Of a DNA stretch of 64,000 bases, positions 32,876-42,680 are shown piece after piece (positions within the stretch are counted from its first letter, which is position 1; every line of letters begins with the position of its first letter). The notes beneath the pieces are model-generated. The model saw nothing but the letters and a program-made list of their open reading frames with translations. It was not told the DNA's origin and did no database searches. The stretch comes from Hyphomonadaceae bacterium. Its GTDB lineage: Bacteria > Pseudomonadota > Alphaproteobacteria > Caulobacterales > Hyphomonadaceae. The position numbers were made by a program, and so were the translations under genes. Where the stretch lies: positions 62,001-126,000 of the forward strand of contig JANQQC010000010.1 of assembly GCA_028285145.1 (NCBI GenBank). Reading direction: 5' to 3'.

Positions 32876-35529
32876 GCGTCAGCGATCGCCTTGCGGACGG
32901 CTTCAAGCGCGTCTTCGGCCTTGTCGCCATCCGGGCCACCGGCCTGGGCGAGGTCCGGCCGGCCACCGCCGCCCTTTCCACCAACAGCGGCGCTCGCGGT
33001 GCGCACCAGATCCACAGCCGACAGTTTGCCGACCATGTCTTCCGTCACGCCGATGGAGACCGCCGCCTTCCCGTCATTCACACCGACAAGGGCGACGACG
33101 CCTGATTTCAACTGAGCCTTGGCCTCATCAATCATGGCCCGCAGGTCTTTCCCGCCCACGCCCTCGGCCACGCGGGCAATGAGCTTCACCCCGCCAATGT
33201 CTTCCGGCCCGGCGGGCGCAGCTGATCCACCGCCGCCCATTGCGAGCTTGCGTTTGGCTTCGGCGAGTTCCTTCTCAAGCGCTCGCTTGTCGTCAGACAG
33301 GCTGGCCACTTTCTTCGGAACGTCCTTGAGCGGAGATTTGAGTTGGTCAGCGAGATCGACGGCGATCTGCGCCCGGCCCCGCATGAAGGCAATCGCCTCA
33401 GCGCCCGTTGCCGCCTCTATACGGCGCACACCAGCAGACACGCCGCCTTCCGACAGGATGGCGAAGAATCCGATGTCGCCGGTGCGCGAGACGTGCGTGC
33501 CGCCGCACAGCTCGACGGAGTATGGCATGTCACTGTCATCAAGCGCATCACCCATAGTCAGTACACGGACTTCGTCCCCATATTTCTCGCCGAACAGGGC
33601 AAGCGCGCCGGCCTCGATGGCCTTTTCAGGGCTGGTGACGGAGATGCCGGTCTCGCGGTTCTGGCGGATCACGGCATTCACCTGATCCTCGACTGCTTCG
33701 ATTTCCGCCGCCGTCATCGGGGCGTCATGCGAGATATCGAAGCGGAAACGATCTTCTTCGACGAGCGAGCCCTTTTGCGTGACGTGCTTGCCGAGCACGC
33801 TGCGCAGAGCCGCATGCAGGAGGTGGGTGGCCGAATGGTTGGCCATGACACGTCGGCGGCGGCCGGCATCGACACGGAGCGTTCCGGTATCGCCGACTTT
33901 CACTGTGCCATCGACGAGTTCGCCGATATGGGCGTGCAATCCACCGCCTCGTTTCTGGACGTCGCGAACGATAAAGCGGGCACCGCTTTCAAATGCGATC
34001 TCGCCATGGTCGCCGGCCTGACCGCCACTCTCAGCATAAAAGGGAGTCATCGCGAAGATGAGGGCGGCCTCCGCTCCGGCTTCGATGGATTGAACGGAGC
34101 CATCGCCGGAGACGATCGCCTTCAGATCGGCCTTGTCCTCAAGCTTTTCATAGCCGGTGAAGATCGTGTCGCCGACGCTGCCCTTGATATCGAACCAGAC
34201 TGCGTCGCCCCCCGTATCGCCGGACCCTGCCCACGCGCTTCGGGAAGTTTCCTTCTGCGTGGCCATGGCCGTGTTGAAGCCTGCCTCGTCCACGCCAATG
34301 TTCCGAGCGCGGAGAATGTCCTGCGTCAGATCCAACGGGAAGCCGTACGTATCGTAGAGCTTGAAAGCTGTTTCCCCAGGCAACGCATCGCCCTCCGACA
34401 AGGGCTCGGAGGCTTCGTTGAGCAGCGCTAGCCCTCGTCCGAGCGTCGTCTGGAACCGGCCTTCTTCCTGCTCAAGCGCCTTCTCGATGGCAAGTTGAGC
34501 GCGACCGAGTTCTGGGTAGGCCTCGCCCATCTCATCGACCAGCGTGCCGGCGAGCTTGTACATCACCGGCTCGCGCGCGCCGAGAATGTGCCCATGGCGC
34601 ATGGCGCGGCGCATGATGCGCCGGAGGACATAGCCGCGACCTTCATTGGATGGCGAAACGCCATCCGCAAGCAGAAATGCAGACGCGCGCAGATGGTCGG
34701 CAATGACACGGAACGAGGCGAGGCGAGCCTCATCCGCCTTAGCTCCGTAGGCCTCCTCGGCAGCCGAGATCAGGTTCCTGAAGAGATCCGTGTCGTAGTT
34801 GTTATGCACGCCCTGAAGGACGGCCGCGACGCGTTCAAGCCCCATGCCCGTATCGATGGAGGGCTTGGGCAAGGCTTCGCGCGCCCCGCCAGCAGCCTGA
34901 TTGTACTGCATGAAGACGAGGTTCCAGATCTCGATAAAGCGATCGCCGTCTTCATCCGGGCTTCCGGGCGGGCCGCCCGCGATTTCTGACCCGTGGTCGT
35001 AGAAAATCTCCGAGCATGGACCGCAGGGACCGGTATCGCCCATCGACCAGAAATTGTCGGAGGTCGCGATCGGGATGATACGATCATCCGGCAGGCCGGC
35101 GACCTTCTTCCATATCGCGCCGGCTTCTTCGTCTTCAGCGTAGATCGTTACGAGGAGTTTCTCTGCCGACAGGCCAAGCTCCTTCGTGACGAACTCCCAG
35201 GCAAAGGCGATGGCGTCGTCCTTGAAGTAATCGCCAAACGAGAAATTGCCGAGCATTTCAAAGAAAGTGTGATGGCGGGCAGTGTAGCCGACATTGTCCA
35301 GATCGTTGTGCTTTCCGCCGGCGCGCACACATTTCTGGGAGGACACGGCACGCGGGCTAGCAGGTGCCTCAACGCCGGTGAAAACGTTCTTGAACGGCAC
35401 CATGCCGGCATTCACGAAAAGCAGGGTTGGGTCGTTTTCCGGCACGAGCGGCGCAGACGCGGTGCGCGCATGGCCATGTCCCTGGAAATAGGACAAAAAA
35501 GCTTCGCGCAGATTGTTCACGCTGGTCAT
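32872..35529 (-). CDS. alaS: Alanyl-tRNA synthetase
   Basis: An 885-aa synthetase charging tRNA-Ala. In order: the catalytic core with [20 protein letters not shown] and the GNFSFGDYF block; the helical tRNA-binding domain; the editing domain with zinc ligands in [13 protein letters not shown] (HxxxH) and [13 protein letters not shown]; and the C-Ala domain, here ending in a glycine-rich stretch ([16 protein letters not shown]). AAGG lies before the ATG. Complete and of normal length. It stands upstream of nothing else on its strand. Confidence 0.97.
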   Translation of the reverse strand: MTSVNNLREAFLSYFQGHGHARTASAPLVPENDPTLLFVNAGMVPFKNVFTGVEAPASPRAVSSQKCVRAGGKHNDLDNVGYTARHHTFFEMLGNFSFGDYFKDDAIAFAWEFVTKELGLSAEKLLVTIYAEDEEAGAIWKKVAGLPDDRIIPIATSDNFWSMGDTGPCGPCSEIFYDHGSEIAGGPPGSPDEDGDRFIEIWNLVFMQYNQAAGGAREALPKPSIDTGMGLERVAAVLQGVHNNYDTDLFRNLISAAEEAYGAKADEARLASFRVIADHLRASAFLLADGVSPSNEGRGYVLRRIMRRAMRHGHILGAREPVMYKLAGTLVDEMGEAYPELGRAQLAIEKALEQEEGRFQTTLGRGLALLNEASEPLSEGDALPGETAFKLYDTYGFPLDLTQDILRARNIGVDEAGFNTAMATQKETSRSAWAGSGDTGGDAVWFDIKGSVGDTIFTGYEKLEDKADLKAIVSGDGSVQSIEAGAEAALIFAMTPFYAESGGQAGDHGEIAFESGARFIVRDVQKRGGGLHAHIGELVDGTVKVGDTGTLRVDAGRRRRVMANHSATHLLHAALRSVLGKHVTQKGSLVEEDRFRFDISHDAPMTAAEIEAVEDQVNAVIRQNRETGISVTSPEKAIEAGALALFGEKYGDEVRVLTMGDALDDSDMPYSVELCGGTHVSRTGDIGFFAILSEGGVSAGVRRIEAATGAEAIAFMRGRAQIAVDLADQLKSPLKDVPKKVASLSDDKRALEKELAEAKRKLAMGGGGSAAPAGPEDIGGVKLIARVAEGVGGKDLRAMIDEAKAQLKSGVVALVGVNDGKAAVSIGVTEDMVGKLSAVDLVRTASAAVGGKGGGGRPDLAQAGGPDGDKAEDALEAVRKAIADA

Positions 35530-35627
35530 GACACGCCTTTCAAACCGTCCGGAATCGGCAGCCCCGCTGCCGGTCCCAGCGATATAAAGGCGGGAGCGCG
35601 CGCCGCCAAGGCACGCGCTGACCCTTT

Positions 35628-35664
35628 ACCGGTCTTCAACTGGGAGGAAAGGCCGAAGACCGGT
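35628..35664 (-). terminator. Inverted repeat downstream of recA
   Basis: Perfect 10-bp arms ACCGGTCTTC/GAAGACCGGT with a 17-nt loop, 7 nt after the recA stop. There is no T run, so a factor-dependent or 3'-stabilising hairpin is more likely than a classical terminator. Confidence 0.5.
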
Positions 35665-35670
35665 GGCCGA

Positions 35671-36762
35671 TCAGGCTTCGGCAGCGTCCGGCGTGTCGTC
35701 TTCTTCAGACGCCATTCCGGCCGTGAGAAGCTCCTCGGCAAGCAGGCCAGACTTGCGACGGATCGCGTCTTCGATCTCATCGGCCATGGCCGGATGCTCT
35801 TTCAGGAAGTTGCGCGTTTTCTCACGCCCCTGCCCGATCCGCTCTCCATTATAGGAGTACCAGGATCCGGATTTCTCAATTGTCTCGGTCTTCACGCCAA
35901 GATCGATCAACTCGCCGGTCTTGGAGATGCCTTCGCCATAGATGATGTCGAACTCGACCTGCCGGAATGGCGGTGCAACCTTGTTCTTCACCACTTTCAC
36001 GCGGGTCTGGTTGCCGATGACCTCATCGCGATCCTTGATCTGACCGATGCGGCGAATATCGAGCCGGACCGATGAGTAGAATTTCAGCGCGTTGCCGCCC
36101 GTTGTCGTTTCTGGGCTGCCAAACATGACGCCAATCTTCATCCGGATCTGGTTGATGAAGATCACCATACAGTTGGACTTGGAAATCGAGCCTGTCAGCT
36201 TGCGCAGCGCCTGGCTCATCAAACGGGCCTGCAGACCGGGCAGGCTGTCACCCATCTCGCCTTCAAGTTCGGCACGGGGCGTCAACGCCGCCACCGAATC
36301 GATGACCAGCAAATCGACTGCACCGGACCGAACCAGTGTGTCTGCAATCTCCAGCGCCTGCTCGCCTGTATCAGGCTGGGAGATTAGGAGATCATCAAGA
36401 TCAACACCGAGCTTGGCCGCATAGACCGGGTCGAGCGCGTGTTCCGCATCGACAAAGGCGCACACACCGCCATTTTTCTGTGCCTCAGCAACAGAGTGAA
36501 GCGACAGCGTCGTCTTGCCCGAGCTTTCAGGGCCATAAATCTCGATGATCCGCCCTTTGGGCAGGCCGCCAATGCCGAGCGCGATATCAAGGCCCAGCGA
36601 GCCAGTGGAGACCGCCTCAATGTCCATGGCCTGTTTATCGCCAAGGCGCATGACCGAGCCTTTGCCGAATGACCGCTCGATATTACCGAGTGCTGTCTCG
36701 AGAGCTTTCTGCTTGTCCACGCCGGATTCCTTATCCACCAGTTGCAAAACGGGTTTGGCCAT
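35671..36762 (-). CDS. recA: Recombinase RecA
   Basis: A 363-aa RecA that forms the recombination filament and activates LexA self-cleavage. Walker A is GPESSGKTT, Walker [11 protein letters not shown], and loop L2 carries the [17 protein letters not shown] block. The start is ATG 36762, with AAGGAG 7 nt upstream and the conserved [20 protein letters not shown] soon after; a frame to 36840 is only upstream sequence. GTA production in related bacteria depends on host recombination for recipients, so RecA is functionally linked but not clustered. Confidence 0.98.
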   Translation of the reverse strand: MAKPVLQLVDKESGVDKQKALETALGNIERSFGKGSVMRLGDKQAMDIEAVSTGSLGLDIALGIGGLPKGRIIEIYGPESSGKTTLSLHSVAEAQKNGGVCAFVDAEHALDPVYAAKLGVDLDDLLISQPDTGEQALEIADTLVRSGAVDLLVIDSVAALTPRAELEGEMGDSLPGLQARLMSQALRKLTGSISKSNCMVIFINQIRMKIGVMFGSPETTTGGNALKFYSSVRLDIRRIGQIKDRDEVIGNQTRVKVVKNKVAPPFRQVEFDIIYGEGISKTGELIDLGVKTETIEKSGSWYSYNGERIGQGREKTRNFLKEHPAMADEIEDAIRRKSGLLAEELLTAGMASEEDDTPDAAEA

Positions 36763-36818
36763 GAGTCGTCTCCTTGTTCCACTCTGCGACCCCTTTTGGC
36801 AAGGCGTCATCATCTCTT

Positions 36819-36857
36819 GTTCTGGAATTTCGTACCACATTTGTTCTCAAGAACAAA
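36819..36857 (-). promoter_or_regulatory. Putative LexA (SOS) operator region of recA
   Basis: GTTC-N9-GTAC-N7-GTTC-TCAA-GAAC on the plus strand. GTAC-N7-GTTC (36832-36846) is one mismatch from the alphaproteobacterial GTTC-N7-GTTC box, and TTTGTTCT-CA-AGAACAAA (36840-36857) is a perfect palindrome. It lies 57-95 nt upstream of the recA start and could also serve the divergent DUF2093 gene. Confidence 0.5.
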
Positions 36858-36917
36858 GCATGAATTTAGCACACAGGAAGACTTTTCTTAACGCTGGAGC
36901 TGAGGCATAAGACGGGC

Positions 36918-37118
36918 ATGCTTGATAAAACCGCTCCACAGCCCGGCGAGGCCCGCATTCGCTATCTTGATGCGGACCTTCGTATCCTCACCCCTGGCGA
37001 TTTCGTGTTCTGCGCTGTGACGGGCCGAAAAATCCCGCTCGCCGCGCTGCGTTACTGGAGCGTCGACCATCAGGAAGCTTATGTTGACGCCGAGGCTGCC
37101 GCGAAGCGGATGACATGA
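36918..37118 (+). CDS. DUF2093 family protein
   Basis: A 66-aa conserved alphaproteobacterial protein of unknown function. The body ARIRYLDADLRILTPGDFVF and the C-terminal block LRYWSVDHQEAYVDAEAA match the family from end to end. It is divergent from recA and overlaps the following M23 gene by 4 bp (ATGA). The fixed CAVTGRKIPL segment suggests a former zinc-ribbon-like fold, with only one Cys here. Confidence 0.88.
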   Translation: MLDKTAPQPGEARIRYLDADLRILTPGDFVFCAVTGRKIPLAALRYWSVDHQEAYVDAEAAAKRMT

Positions 37119-38020
37119 TCCATATGATTCGCGACCTGATCGCGGCAATTGCCCTGCTGACCGGCACGACCGCACATGCCGAGACCGCACCGATGATGCC
37201 GGTATCTTGTGGCGGTGCGCTCGCACAGGGCGGCCTGCTGGTCTGCGAAGGCCCCGAGGGCGCGGCTTTCACTTATGGTGACCTGACGCTGACGGCCGGC
37301 GCGGATGGCCTTGCCGTGTTTGGCCTCAAACGGAATGCAGAGCTTGAGACAAGCGTTGGGGTCGAAACGCCTGCCGGGATGTCCACCAGCCTGCCGATCA
37401 CTCTCGCCACCCGCAAAGACGATTATCGCGTGATTGAAGGGCTCGATTGCGACAAGGTCGATGCCCGGACACCGGAGCAGAAAGACCATGCCGCACGAAG
37501 CTGGGTGAAGAAGCAGGACGCGTTTGCGAGCTTTAATCCCGGCCCGGGTCCATCTACTGGCTTCGTCGTGCCCTCAGTTGGCCGGCCGACCTCACCTTTC
37601 GGCCCGACACGCAAGTATATCGGCGTGAGCGCGGAGACGGGCGAGGCCTGCGAAAGCACTTCGGTTCATCGCGGTTATGACCTGGCGACGCCGATCGGCA
37701 CGCCTGTGACAGCCCCCGCCTCCGGTACGGTCGTGCTGGCAGATCCAGATCTCTATTACGAAGGCGGCACCGTCTTCCTCGATCATGGTCATGGCCTTGT
37801 CTCCGTCTTCATACATCTGTCGTCCATCGACGTTGAAGTGGGCGATGTTGTCGAGCGCGGCGACTTGCTCGCGAAGACGGGTAATACGGGCCGCACGACC
37901 GGCCCGCACCTGCACTGGGCCGTCAAATGGAGAAACCCCGCCAGCGATAGCCGCGACGGGGATTTCTACATTGATCCTGCGCTGCTGTTGGAACTGGAAA
38001 CCGGTCAGTTACTCGACTAG
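37115..38020 (+). CDS. Periplasmic M23 family metallopeptidase
   Basis: A 301-aa exported protein: signal peptide (MIHMIRDLIAAIALLTGTTA), an N-terminal Ig-like region with LATRKDDYRVIEGLD, and the C-terminal M23 domain. Ligands and catalytic residues are visible: VHRGYDLATPIGTPV (His, Asp), VFIHLSSIDVEVGD (His) and TTGPHLHWAV (HxH). It is complete and probably active on peptidoglycan cross-links. It is coupled to the DUF2093 gene. It is unrelated in layout to the lipoprotein M23 at 21.8 kb. Confidence 0.92.
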   Translation: MIHMIRDLIAAIALLTGTTAHAETAPMMPVSCGGALAQGGLLVCEGPEGAAFTYGDLTLTAGADGLAVFGLKRNAELETSVGVETPAGMSTSLPITLATRKDDYRVIEGLDCDKVDARTPEQKDHAARSWVKKQDAFASFNPGPGPSTGFVVPSVGRPTSPFGPTRKYIGVSAETGEACESTSVHRGYDLATPIGTPVTAPASGTVVLADPDLYYEGGTVFLDHGHGLVSVFIHLSSIDVEVGDVVERGDLLAKTGNTGRTTGPHLHWAVKWRNPASDSRDGDFYIDPALLLELETGQLLD

Positions 38021-38058
38021 GGCAGAAGGCCTCGCAGTGCGACCCGAGGCGGCCATCC

Positions 38059-38772
38059 ATGAGCAGCAAAGTCTTCCTTAGCTATCGTCGCGACGATGCC
38101 AGATGGACAGCCATCGTGATGCAACAGGCGCTTGAAGCTGCCCTTGGCGAAGCAAGTGTGTTCAGAGACATCAGCGGCATCAAACCAGGCACGAACTGGC
38201 GCGAGACCCTCCAAAGTGCACTGGACGTGTGCGAGGTGACGCTGGTCCTGATCGGACCGTCATGGATGGAAATGGCAGATCGTCTCCATAGCGACTCCGA
38301 CATGGTGCGGATGGAAATCGCCAATTCTCTCGACCGAGGCATTCCCGTCGTCCCGGTGCTCGTTGATGGTACAGCCTTGCCCGATGTAGACGATCTGCCT
38401 GATGATGTTTCGGAGCTTGTGGACCGGCAAGCTGCTGAGATCGGCCACCGCACCTACAAATCAGACATCGAAGACATTGTTGCGCGCCTCAACCTGCGGG
38501 GTCGAAACGCTGCTCAAGTACCGGACCCTGGCAGCGGGCAGGCTGCCGGGACTCTGAGGGACGGTCTGAAGCGGTTCCTCAGCCGCTTTGATCAATGGGC
38601 GTTTTCGGCGGCCCGGATCGCAAACTGGGGAGCAAGCCAGCAAGGCTTCGAATATCTGAGCGCGTACGACTCAAACGAGATCCGTGCCGAACTGCAGAAA
38701 ATGGTCGACGACGGGGTGGCCGAAACGCGTTTGAGCAAAAAGGGCGGCACACTCTATCGCTTAGCGCGCTGA
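38059..38772 (+). CDS. Stand-alone TIR-domain protein with C-terminal winged-helix-like region
   Basis: A 237-aa protein. Residues 1-145 form a bacterial TIR domain: VFLSYRRDDARWTA (box 1), VFRDISGIKPGTNWRETLQ, LVLIGPSWM, and MVRMEIANSLDRGIPVVPVL containing the Glu in the position catalytic in TIR NADases. The C-terminal part (LSAYDSNEIRAELQKMVDDG, VAETRLSKKGGTLYRL) reads like a winged helix. No signal peptide or TM. Such proteins act in NAD-depleting antiphage defence or signalling. It has no obvious sensor partner next to it. Confidence 0.85.
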   Translation: MSSKVFLSYRRDDARWTAIVMQQALEAALGEASVFRDISGIKPGTNWRETLQSALDVCEVTLVLIGPSWMEMADRLHSDSDMVRMEIANSLDRGIPVVPVLVDGTALPDVDDLPDDVSELVDRQAAEIGHRTYKSDIEDIVARLNLRGRNAAQVPDPGSGQAAGTLRDGLKRFLSRFDQWAFSAARIANWGASQQGFEYLSAYDSNEIRAELQKMVDDGVAETRLSKKGGTLYRLAR

Positions 38773-38809
38773 CCAGCATTCTGCTGATGTGCCAGTCTGA
38801 CCAGAAGCC

Positions 38810-39259
38810 CTATTCGTCCCAGGTCGTGTAGCGCGTCTTCACCTTGATGATGCCCTTGCGGACGATCGTCTCCAGAGCCTTTGGATTGATCAGCTTCCAG
38901 CTGCGATAATAGATGCAGGACTGTCCGCGCTCGATCTTACCGATTTCGTCCAACGGAGCCTCGAACTCTTCGTATCCGGGGTCCAGATAAACCGTCATGC
39001 GGCGCTCATCCGGAGAGAAGCCCGCCATGGCAAACTCGCTCTTGCGGCCCGAGGGTGTTTCGTAGCGATAGCGTCCGTAGCCAACAATGTCCGGTCCCCA
39101 CATGCGCGCGGGCATTTTGGTGACGCGAGACATCATTTCGTGAAGGGCAATGGCCTCTTTGCGGCGGGCCGGATCCTTGATGCGCGAGATGAACAACTCA
39201 GCGCGGGATTTTGGTTTGAATTCGGTCGGGCGGATATCTTCGGAAACAGCAATAGACAT
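38810..39259 (-). CDS. DUF1801 domain protein
   Basis: A 149-aa protein of the YdhG/DUF1801 fold. Diagnostic blocks are MWGPDIVGYGRYRYETPSGR, FAMAGFSPDERRMTVYLDPG and GQSCIYYRSWKLINPKALET. The fold is related to a family sometimes found with iron or stress genes; biochemical function is not known. It converges with the TIR gene, which ends 37 nt away. Confidence 0.85.
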   Translation of the reverse strand: MSIAVSEDIRPTEFKPKSRAELFISRIKDPARRKEAIALHEMMSRVTKMPARMWGPDIVGYGRYRYETPSGRKSEFAMAGFSPDERRMTVYLDPGYEEFEAPLDEIGKIERGQSCIYYRSWKLINPKALETIVRKGIIKVKTRYTTWDE

Positions 39260-39347
39260 GAAGTATGGGCAATTCCTTTTCGAGGCTTGGCCGACAAGTG
39301 TACGAAAACAAATGAGTTTTGTCCAAAAAGTGACGATTTACGCTGGG

Positions 39348-40487
39348 TCAGGGTCGGCTGGTGCGCTGGATGCAGCGTGCGAGTTCTCCTGCTTCGCGCC
39401 GCCGTTCATTGAGATTTCCCCATAGCGAGTTTCTGAAGCCGAAGAACCATAGCCCCGCATGATCCGGCGATGCTTCACGCCCCGAAAATTGTGGCTCACC
39501 ACGGGCGTTCAGGACACCGAGGCCACCAACGAGCGGCTCCAGCCCCGGCCGGTATCCTGTGCCGCAAACAACGATGTCCGGCGTCACCACATCGCCGGTC
39601 TTCAAAAGCACTTCCGGCCCGTCAAAAGCCTCGATCTCGGACACGATCTCAACCCGGCCCGCACGCAGCGCCCGAGCGAAGCCATTATCGAGCGCGGGCG
39701 GACTTCCATCCTCCTGCATGCGTGCCAGCGCGCCTTTTGAAGGTTTAGGCAACCCGGCGCGTACGAGGTCTCCGCAGACCATTCGGCTTACAAGTGCGAG
39801 GCTGCGGTCGACGAATGCATCAGGTAGTGGCCGCAGCAACGGCGTAAGAAGATGAGTCGGAAAGCCGAGCATATAGACTGGCGCGACGGTCGCCCCGCCA
39901 CGCACTGACATCCAGACATGAGCAGGCTGTGTGCGTGAAAGATGGTTGGCAATATCGACGCTGGAATTACCGGCACCGACCAGCAGCACACGCTTGCCAT
40001 TGCAGTCTTCTGCCAGGCCAAAGTCGCCAGAATGTATGAGTTCGCCTTCAAATGTTTCAGCGCCCGGCCAGTCGGGCGTTACGGGAACGCGATCCGGCCC
40101 GGTGGCGATGATCAGGTGGCGAGCCAACATGCGCCCGGCCGACGTCTCCACTGCCCAAGCGTCCGATGCCCTCGATATAGTTTCGGCGCGCACGCCCCGG
40201 CGCACCTCCACACTCAGATCAGCTTCATAGGCCTCAATGTAGCGGATCATGACATCCCGGGCGGGGAACGCGCCAGCGCTCGAATTGAACCGGTGCCCCG
40301 GCAGATGCGAGAGCAGCCGGTGCGTGTTCAGGTGCAGTTGCGGATGCCGCGCGCGCCAACTCGCCGCCGGGCGATCCGCAGCATCCAGTATGACCGGGCG
40401 AACATCGCGCGCGATCAGTTCGTGAGCGACTGCGAGACCTGATGTCCCCGCACCGATAATGAGAACATCCGTCTCAACCGCGCTCAT
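39348..40487 (-). CDS. Flavin-dependent monooxygenase-like NAD(P)/FAD oxidoreductase
   Basis: A 379-aa flavoprotein. FAD motif VLIIGAGTSGLAVAHEL near residue 10, LHLNTHRL substrate-side block, the FMO-like LIIATGPDRVPVTPDWPG, the second Rossmann motif VLLVGAGNSSVDIANHLS for NAD(P)H, and DIVVCGTGYRPGL near the end. This is the CzcO/YUC-like class of single-component monooxygenases. It lies 18 nt behind the quinone oxidoreductase gene. The substrate is unknown. Confidence 0.88.
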   Translation of the reverse strand: MSAVETDVLIIGAGTSGLAVAHELIARDVRPVILDAADRPAASWRARHPQLHLNTHRLLSHLPGHRFNSSAGAFPARDVMIRYIEAYEADLSVEVRRGVRAETISRASDAWAVETSAGRMLARHLIIATGPDRVPVTPDWPGAETFEGELIHSGDFGLAEDCNGKRVLLVGAGNSSVDIANHLSRTQPAHVWMSVRGGATVAPVYMLGFPTHLLTPLLRPLPDAFVDRSLALVSRMVCGDLVRAGLPKPSKGALARMQEDGSPPALDNGFARALRAGRVEIVSEIEAFDGPEVLLKTGDVVTPDIVVCGTGYRPGLEPLVGGLGVLNARGEPQFSGREASPDHAGLWFFGFRNSLWGNLNERRREAGELARCIQRTSRP

Positions 40488-40505
40488 GGATCAGTCCGTA
40501 TCCGA

Positions 40506-41477
40506 TCAGGGTTCCAGCACCGTCGCGCCGGTCGTACCGCGTCCTTCGAGCGCGCGATGCGCTTCTGCGACATCTTTCAGCGCGAACCTTTGGCCAATGT
40601 CGGCTTTCAGGGTCCCCGCCCGCAACGCCCCAAACAGGGCGGCCGCGCCCCGGCGCAAGCCATCCGCATCCGCTATGAAATGGAATAAGCCGGGCCGGGT
40701 CATGACGAGCGAGCCCTTAGCGTTCAGGATGCCCGGTGGAACGGGTTCCACGGGCCCGGACGCATTGCCATAGGTGATGAACCAGCCGCGTGGCTTGAGT
40801 GCATTCAACGAAGCTTCGGCAGAATCCTTGCCGACGCTGTCATAAGAGACATCGACGCCTGCGCCGCCGGTCAGCTCTCGCGTCCGCGCCGCTACGTCTT
40901 CGCTGGAGAGGATAATTGCATCGGCCCCTTTGGCACGCGCAAGCTCTGCCTTTTCTGCGGTTGAGGTGACGCCAATCACACGCACGCCAAGGCTGGACGC
41001 CCATGGCACCAGCAGCGACCCGACACCGCCGGCGGCCGCCCAGACGAGCGCTGTCTCGCCCGGGCTGGCGCGACGGATTTCGAACAGCAGCATCCACGCC
41101 GTCAGACCTTTCAGCAGCACAGCGGCAGCTGTTTCTTCAGAAATACTGTCCGGCAGTTTCAGCATGCGCGCTGCCGGCCCTTTGAAATGGCTCGCATAGG
41201 CCCCCGCGCCAAGATAAGCGACGCGGTCCCCGGCCTTCAGGTCTTCAACGCCGTCGCCTACGGCCTCAACAACGCCCGCCCCCTCTGAGCCCGGCGTGAA
41301 GGGCAGCTTTACGGGGTAGAGCCCGGTGCGGTGATAGGTGTCGATGAAATTGAGCCCAATCGCCGTCTGGCGCACAACGGCTTCGCCCGGCCCTGCTTCG
41401 CCGATTTCGAGCGGCTCGACTTTCAGAACTTCCGGCCCGCCATGCTCGTGAATGTTGATGGAATAGGCATCGGTCAT
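40506..41477 (-). CDS. NADPH:quinone oxidoreductase (zeta-crystallin type)
   Basis: A 323-aa zinc-free medium-chain dehydrogenase. [20 protein letters not shown] and [20 protein letters not shown] mark the catalytic domain; the NADPH site is [20 protein letters not shown]. The start is ATG 41477; the frame is open to 41528, but conserved sequence begins with the ATG and a GGAGA lies near it. It probably reduces quinones or unsaturated carbonyls. Confidence 0.92.
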   Translation of the reverse strand: MTDAYSINIHEHGGPEVLKVEPLEIGEAGPGEAVVRQTAIGLNFIDTYHRTGLYPVKLPFTPGSEGAGVVEAVGDGVEDLKAGDRVAYLGAGAYASHFKGPAARMLKLPDSISEETAAAVLLKGLTAWMLLFEIRRASPGETALVWAAAGGVGSLLVPWASSLGVRVIGVTSTAEKAELARAKGADAIILSSEDVAARTRELTGGAGVDVSYDSVGKDSAEASLNALKPRGWFITYGNASGPVEPVPPGILNAKGSLVMTRPGLFHFIADADGLRRGAAALFGALRAGTLKADIGQRFALKDVAEAHRALEGRGTTGATVLEP

Positions 41478-41512
41478 GGCGGTCTCTCCCGGAATCGTGT
41501 TCGTTGCCCGCC

Positions 41513-42097
41513 ATGAAAAGCACGACATTGACCTGCGGCATAGATGAAGCCGGGCGCGGGCCCTGGGCCGGGCCGGTCACGGCGGCGGCTGTGATCCTTG
41601 ATCCCGCTCAACCCATCGACGGGCTGACGGACTCCAAGAAGCTCACCGAAAAGCGTCGCGAGGCGCTGGAACCACTGATCAAGACCCATGCGCTTGCCTG
41701 GTGCGTAGCCCATGCCAGCGTGGAGGAGATCGACCGGCTGAACATTCGCGAGGCGACCTTTCTGGCAATGACGCGCGCCGCTACCGGGCTTAGCGTCGCT
41801 CCGGACCTCGCCCTTGTGGACGGCAATGCCCTACCGCGAGATCTGCCATGCCCCGCGCGCGCGATCATAAAGGGTGACCTGACCGAGCCAGCGATTTCAG
41901 CGGCCTCTATCCTCGCCAAGACCGAACGCGACCGCCTGATGCGAGACTACGACATCGCTCATCCGGGCTATGGGTTCGCCAGCCATAAGGGCTACGGGGC
42001 GGCCGCCCACTCCGAAGCGCTAATAAGGCTTGGCCCCTGTCCCATCCACAGGATGAGTTTCGCGCCCGTGCGCAAGGCGGCGTCCAGCGCGGCCTGA
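41513..42097 (+). CDS. rnhB: Ribonuclease HII
   Basis: A 194-aa enzyme removing ribonucleotides from DNA and RNA from hybrids. The acidic active site is in [15 protein letters not shown] (Asp, Glu), [10 protein letters not shown] (Asp) and [16 protein letters not shown] (Asp in the following block); [15 protein letters not shown] is conserved. I chose ATG 41513, three codons inside a TTG-initiated frame. It is divergent from the quinone oxidoreductase gene. In Caulobacterales rnhB is close to ccrM, which is not seen here. Confidence 0.95.
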   Translation: MKSTTLTCGIDEAGRGPWAGPVTAAAVILDPAQPIDGLTDSKKLTEKRREALEPLIKTHALAWCVAHASVEEIDRLNIREATFLAMTRAATGLSVAPDLALVDGNALPRDLPCPARAIIKGDLTEPAISAASILAKTERDRLMRDYDIAHPGYGFASHKGYGAAAHSEALIRLGPCPIHRMSFAPVRKAASSAA

Positions 42098-42111
42098 TCC
42101 TTCAGAAACGG

Positions 42112-42136
42112 TTAACCAATCAGCGCGATTTCTTAA
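42112..42136 (+). promoter_or_regulatory. Paired TTAA boxes before the GIY-YIG gene
   Basis: TTAACCA (42112-42118) and TTAA (42133-42136) lie in the 62-bp gap between rnhB and the GIY-YIG gene. They resemble CtrA half-sites, but the 17-nt spacing differs from the TTAA-N7-TTAA full site. In Caulobacterales CtrA controls the neighbouring ccrM-type genes; here the target is unknown. Confidence 0.3.
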
Positions 42137-42159
42137 CGGTTGAGAGATGGAGAACGCGC

Positions 42160-42594
42160 GTGATTATCCCGTTCGGACTGCACCGCTGGCGCGGCGAGAG
42201 CGGCCGCCATTACTGGTTTAACATCACGCTGACGCATGGCGGCATTCCAGACTCCGCCGGGATTTACGTGTTCGTCCGCCGCAGATTCTTCTTCTTCCTG
42301 AAGCCGCTCTACATCGGCAAGGCGACGAGTTTCCGCAGCCGCGTCATCGGCCATGAACGGTGGGCGGAGGCCTGGTGGGATCGCGGGGCGACTGAGCGCC
42401 ATTTCATGCGGATCAAAAATCCACGAGAACGTCACCGCGTCGAGGAAGACCTTATCCGCGGCCTGAGACCGAAGATGAACGATATCCAGGTGCCGCGCAG
42501 CGCCGACGATGCGCCGAACGATCCCAAGCTGCTGAGAGCTTGGAAGTGGCGGCGCTGGTGGAACAAGCGCCTCGGCTGGCACGTCAAACTCTGA
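42160..42594 (+). CDS. GIY-YIG nuclease-fold protein
   Basis: A 144-aa basic protein. The GIY half-motif is AGIYVFVRRR and the YIG half-motif PLYIGKATSFRSRV, followed by HERWAEAW, ATERHFMRI and a Glu-containing helix RHRVEEDLIRGLRPKMND. These are the parts of a minimal GIY-YIG domain, though spacing is close to the limit and the fold is inferred. The end is rich in Trp and Arg (WKWRRWWNKRLGW). It may be a DNA-structure nuclease or a non-enzymatic phage-derived relative. Confidence 0.65.
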   Translation: MIIPFGLHRWRGESGRHYWFNITLTHGGIPDSAGIYVFVRRRFFFFLKPLYIGKATSFRSRVIGHERWAEAWWDRGATERHFMRIKNPRERHRVEEDLIRGLRPKMNDIQVPRSADDAPNDPKLLRAWKWRRWWNKRLGWHVKL

Positions 42595-42680
42595 ATTTCC
42601 CGCCTGACTTTCCCAACGGAAAGGCTCGCACGGCGTGCCATCTTGCGTTTATCCTCTGCAAAAATGCGGAGGAGACAGGA

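Noticed and set aside
33343..34431. 362-aa plus-strand frame opposite alaS
   Set aside because: Antisense shadow of alaS, without any recognisable domain.
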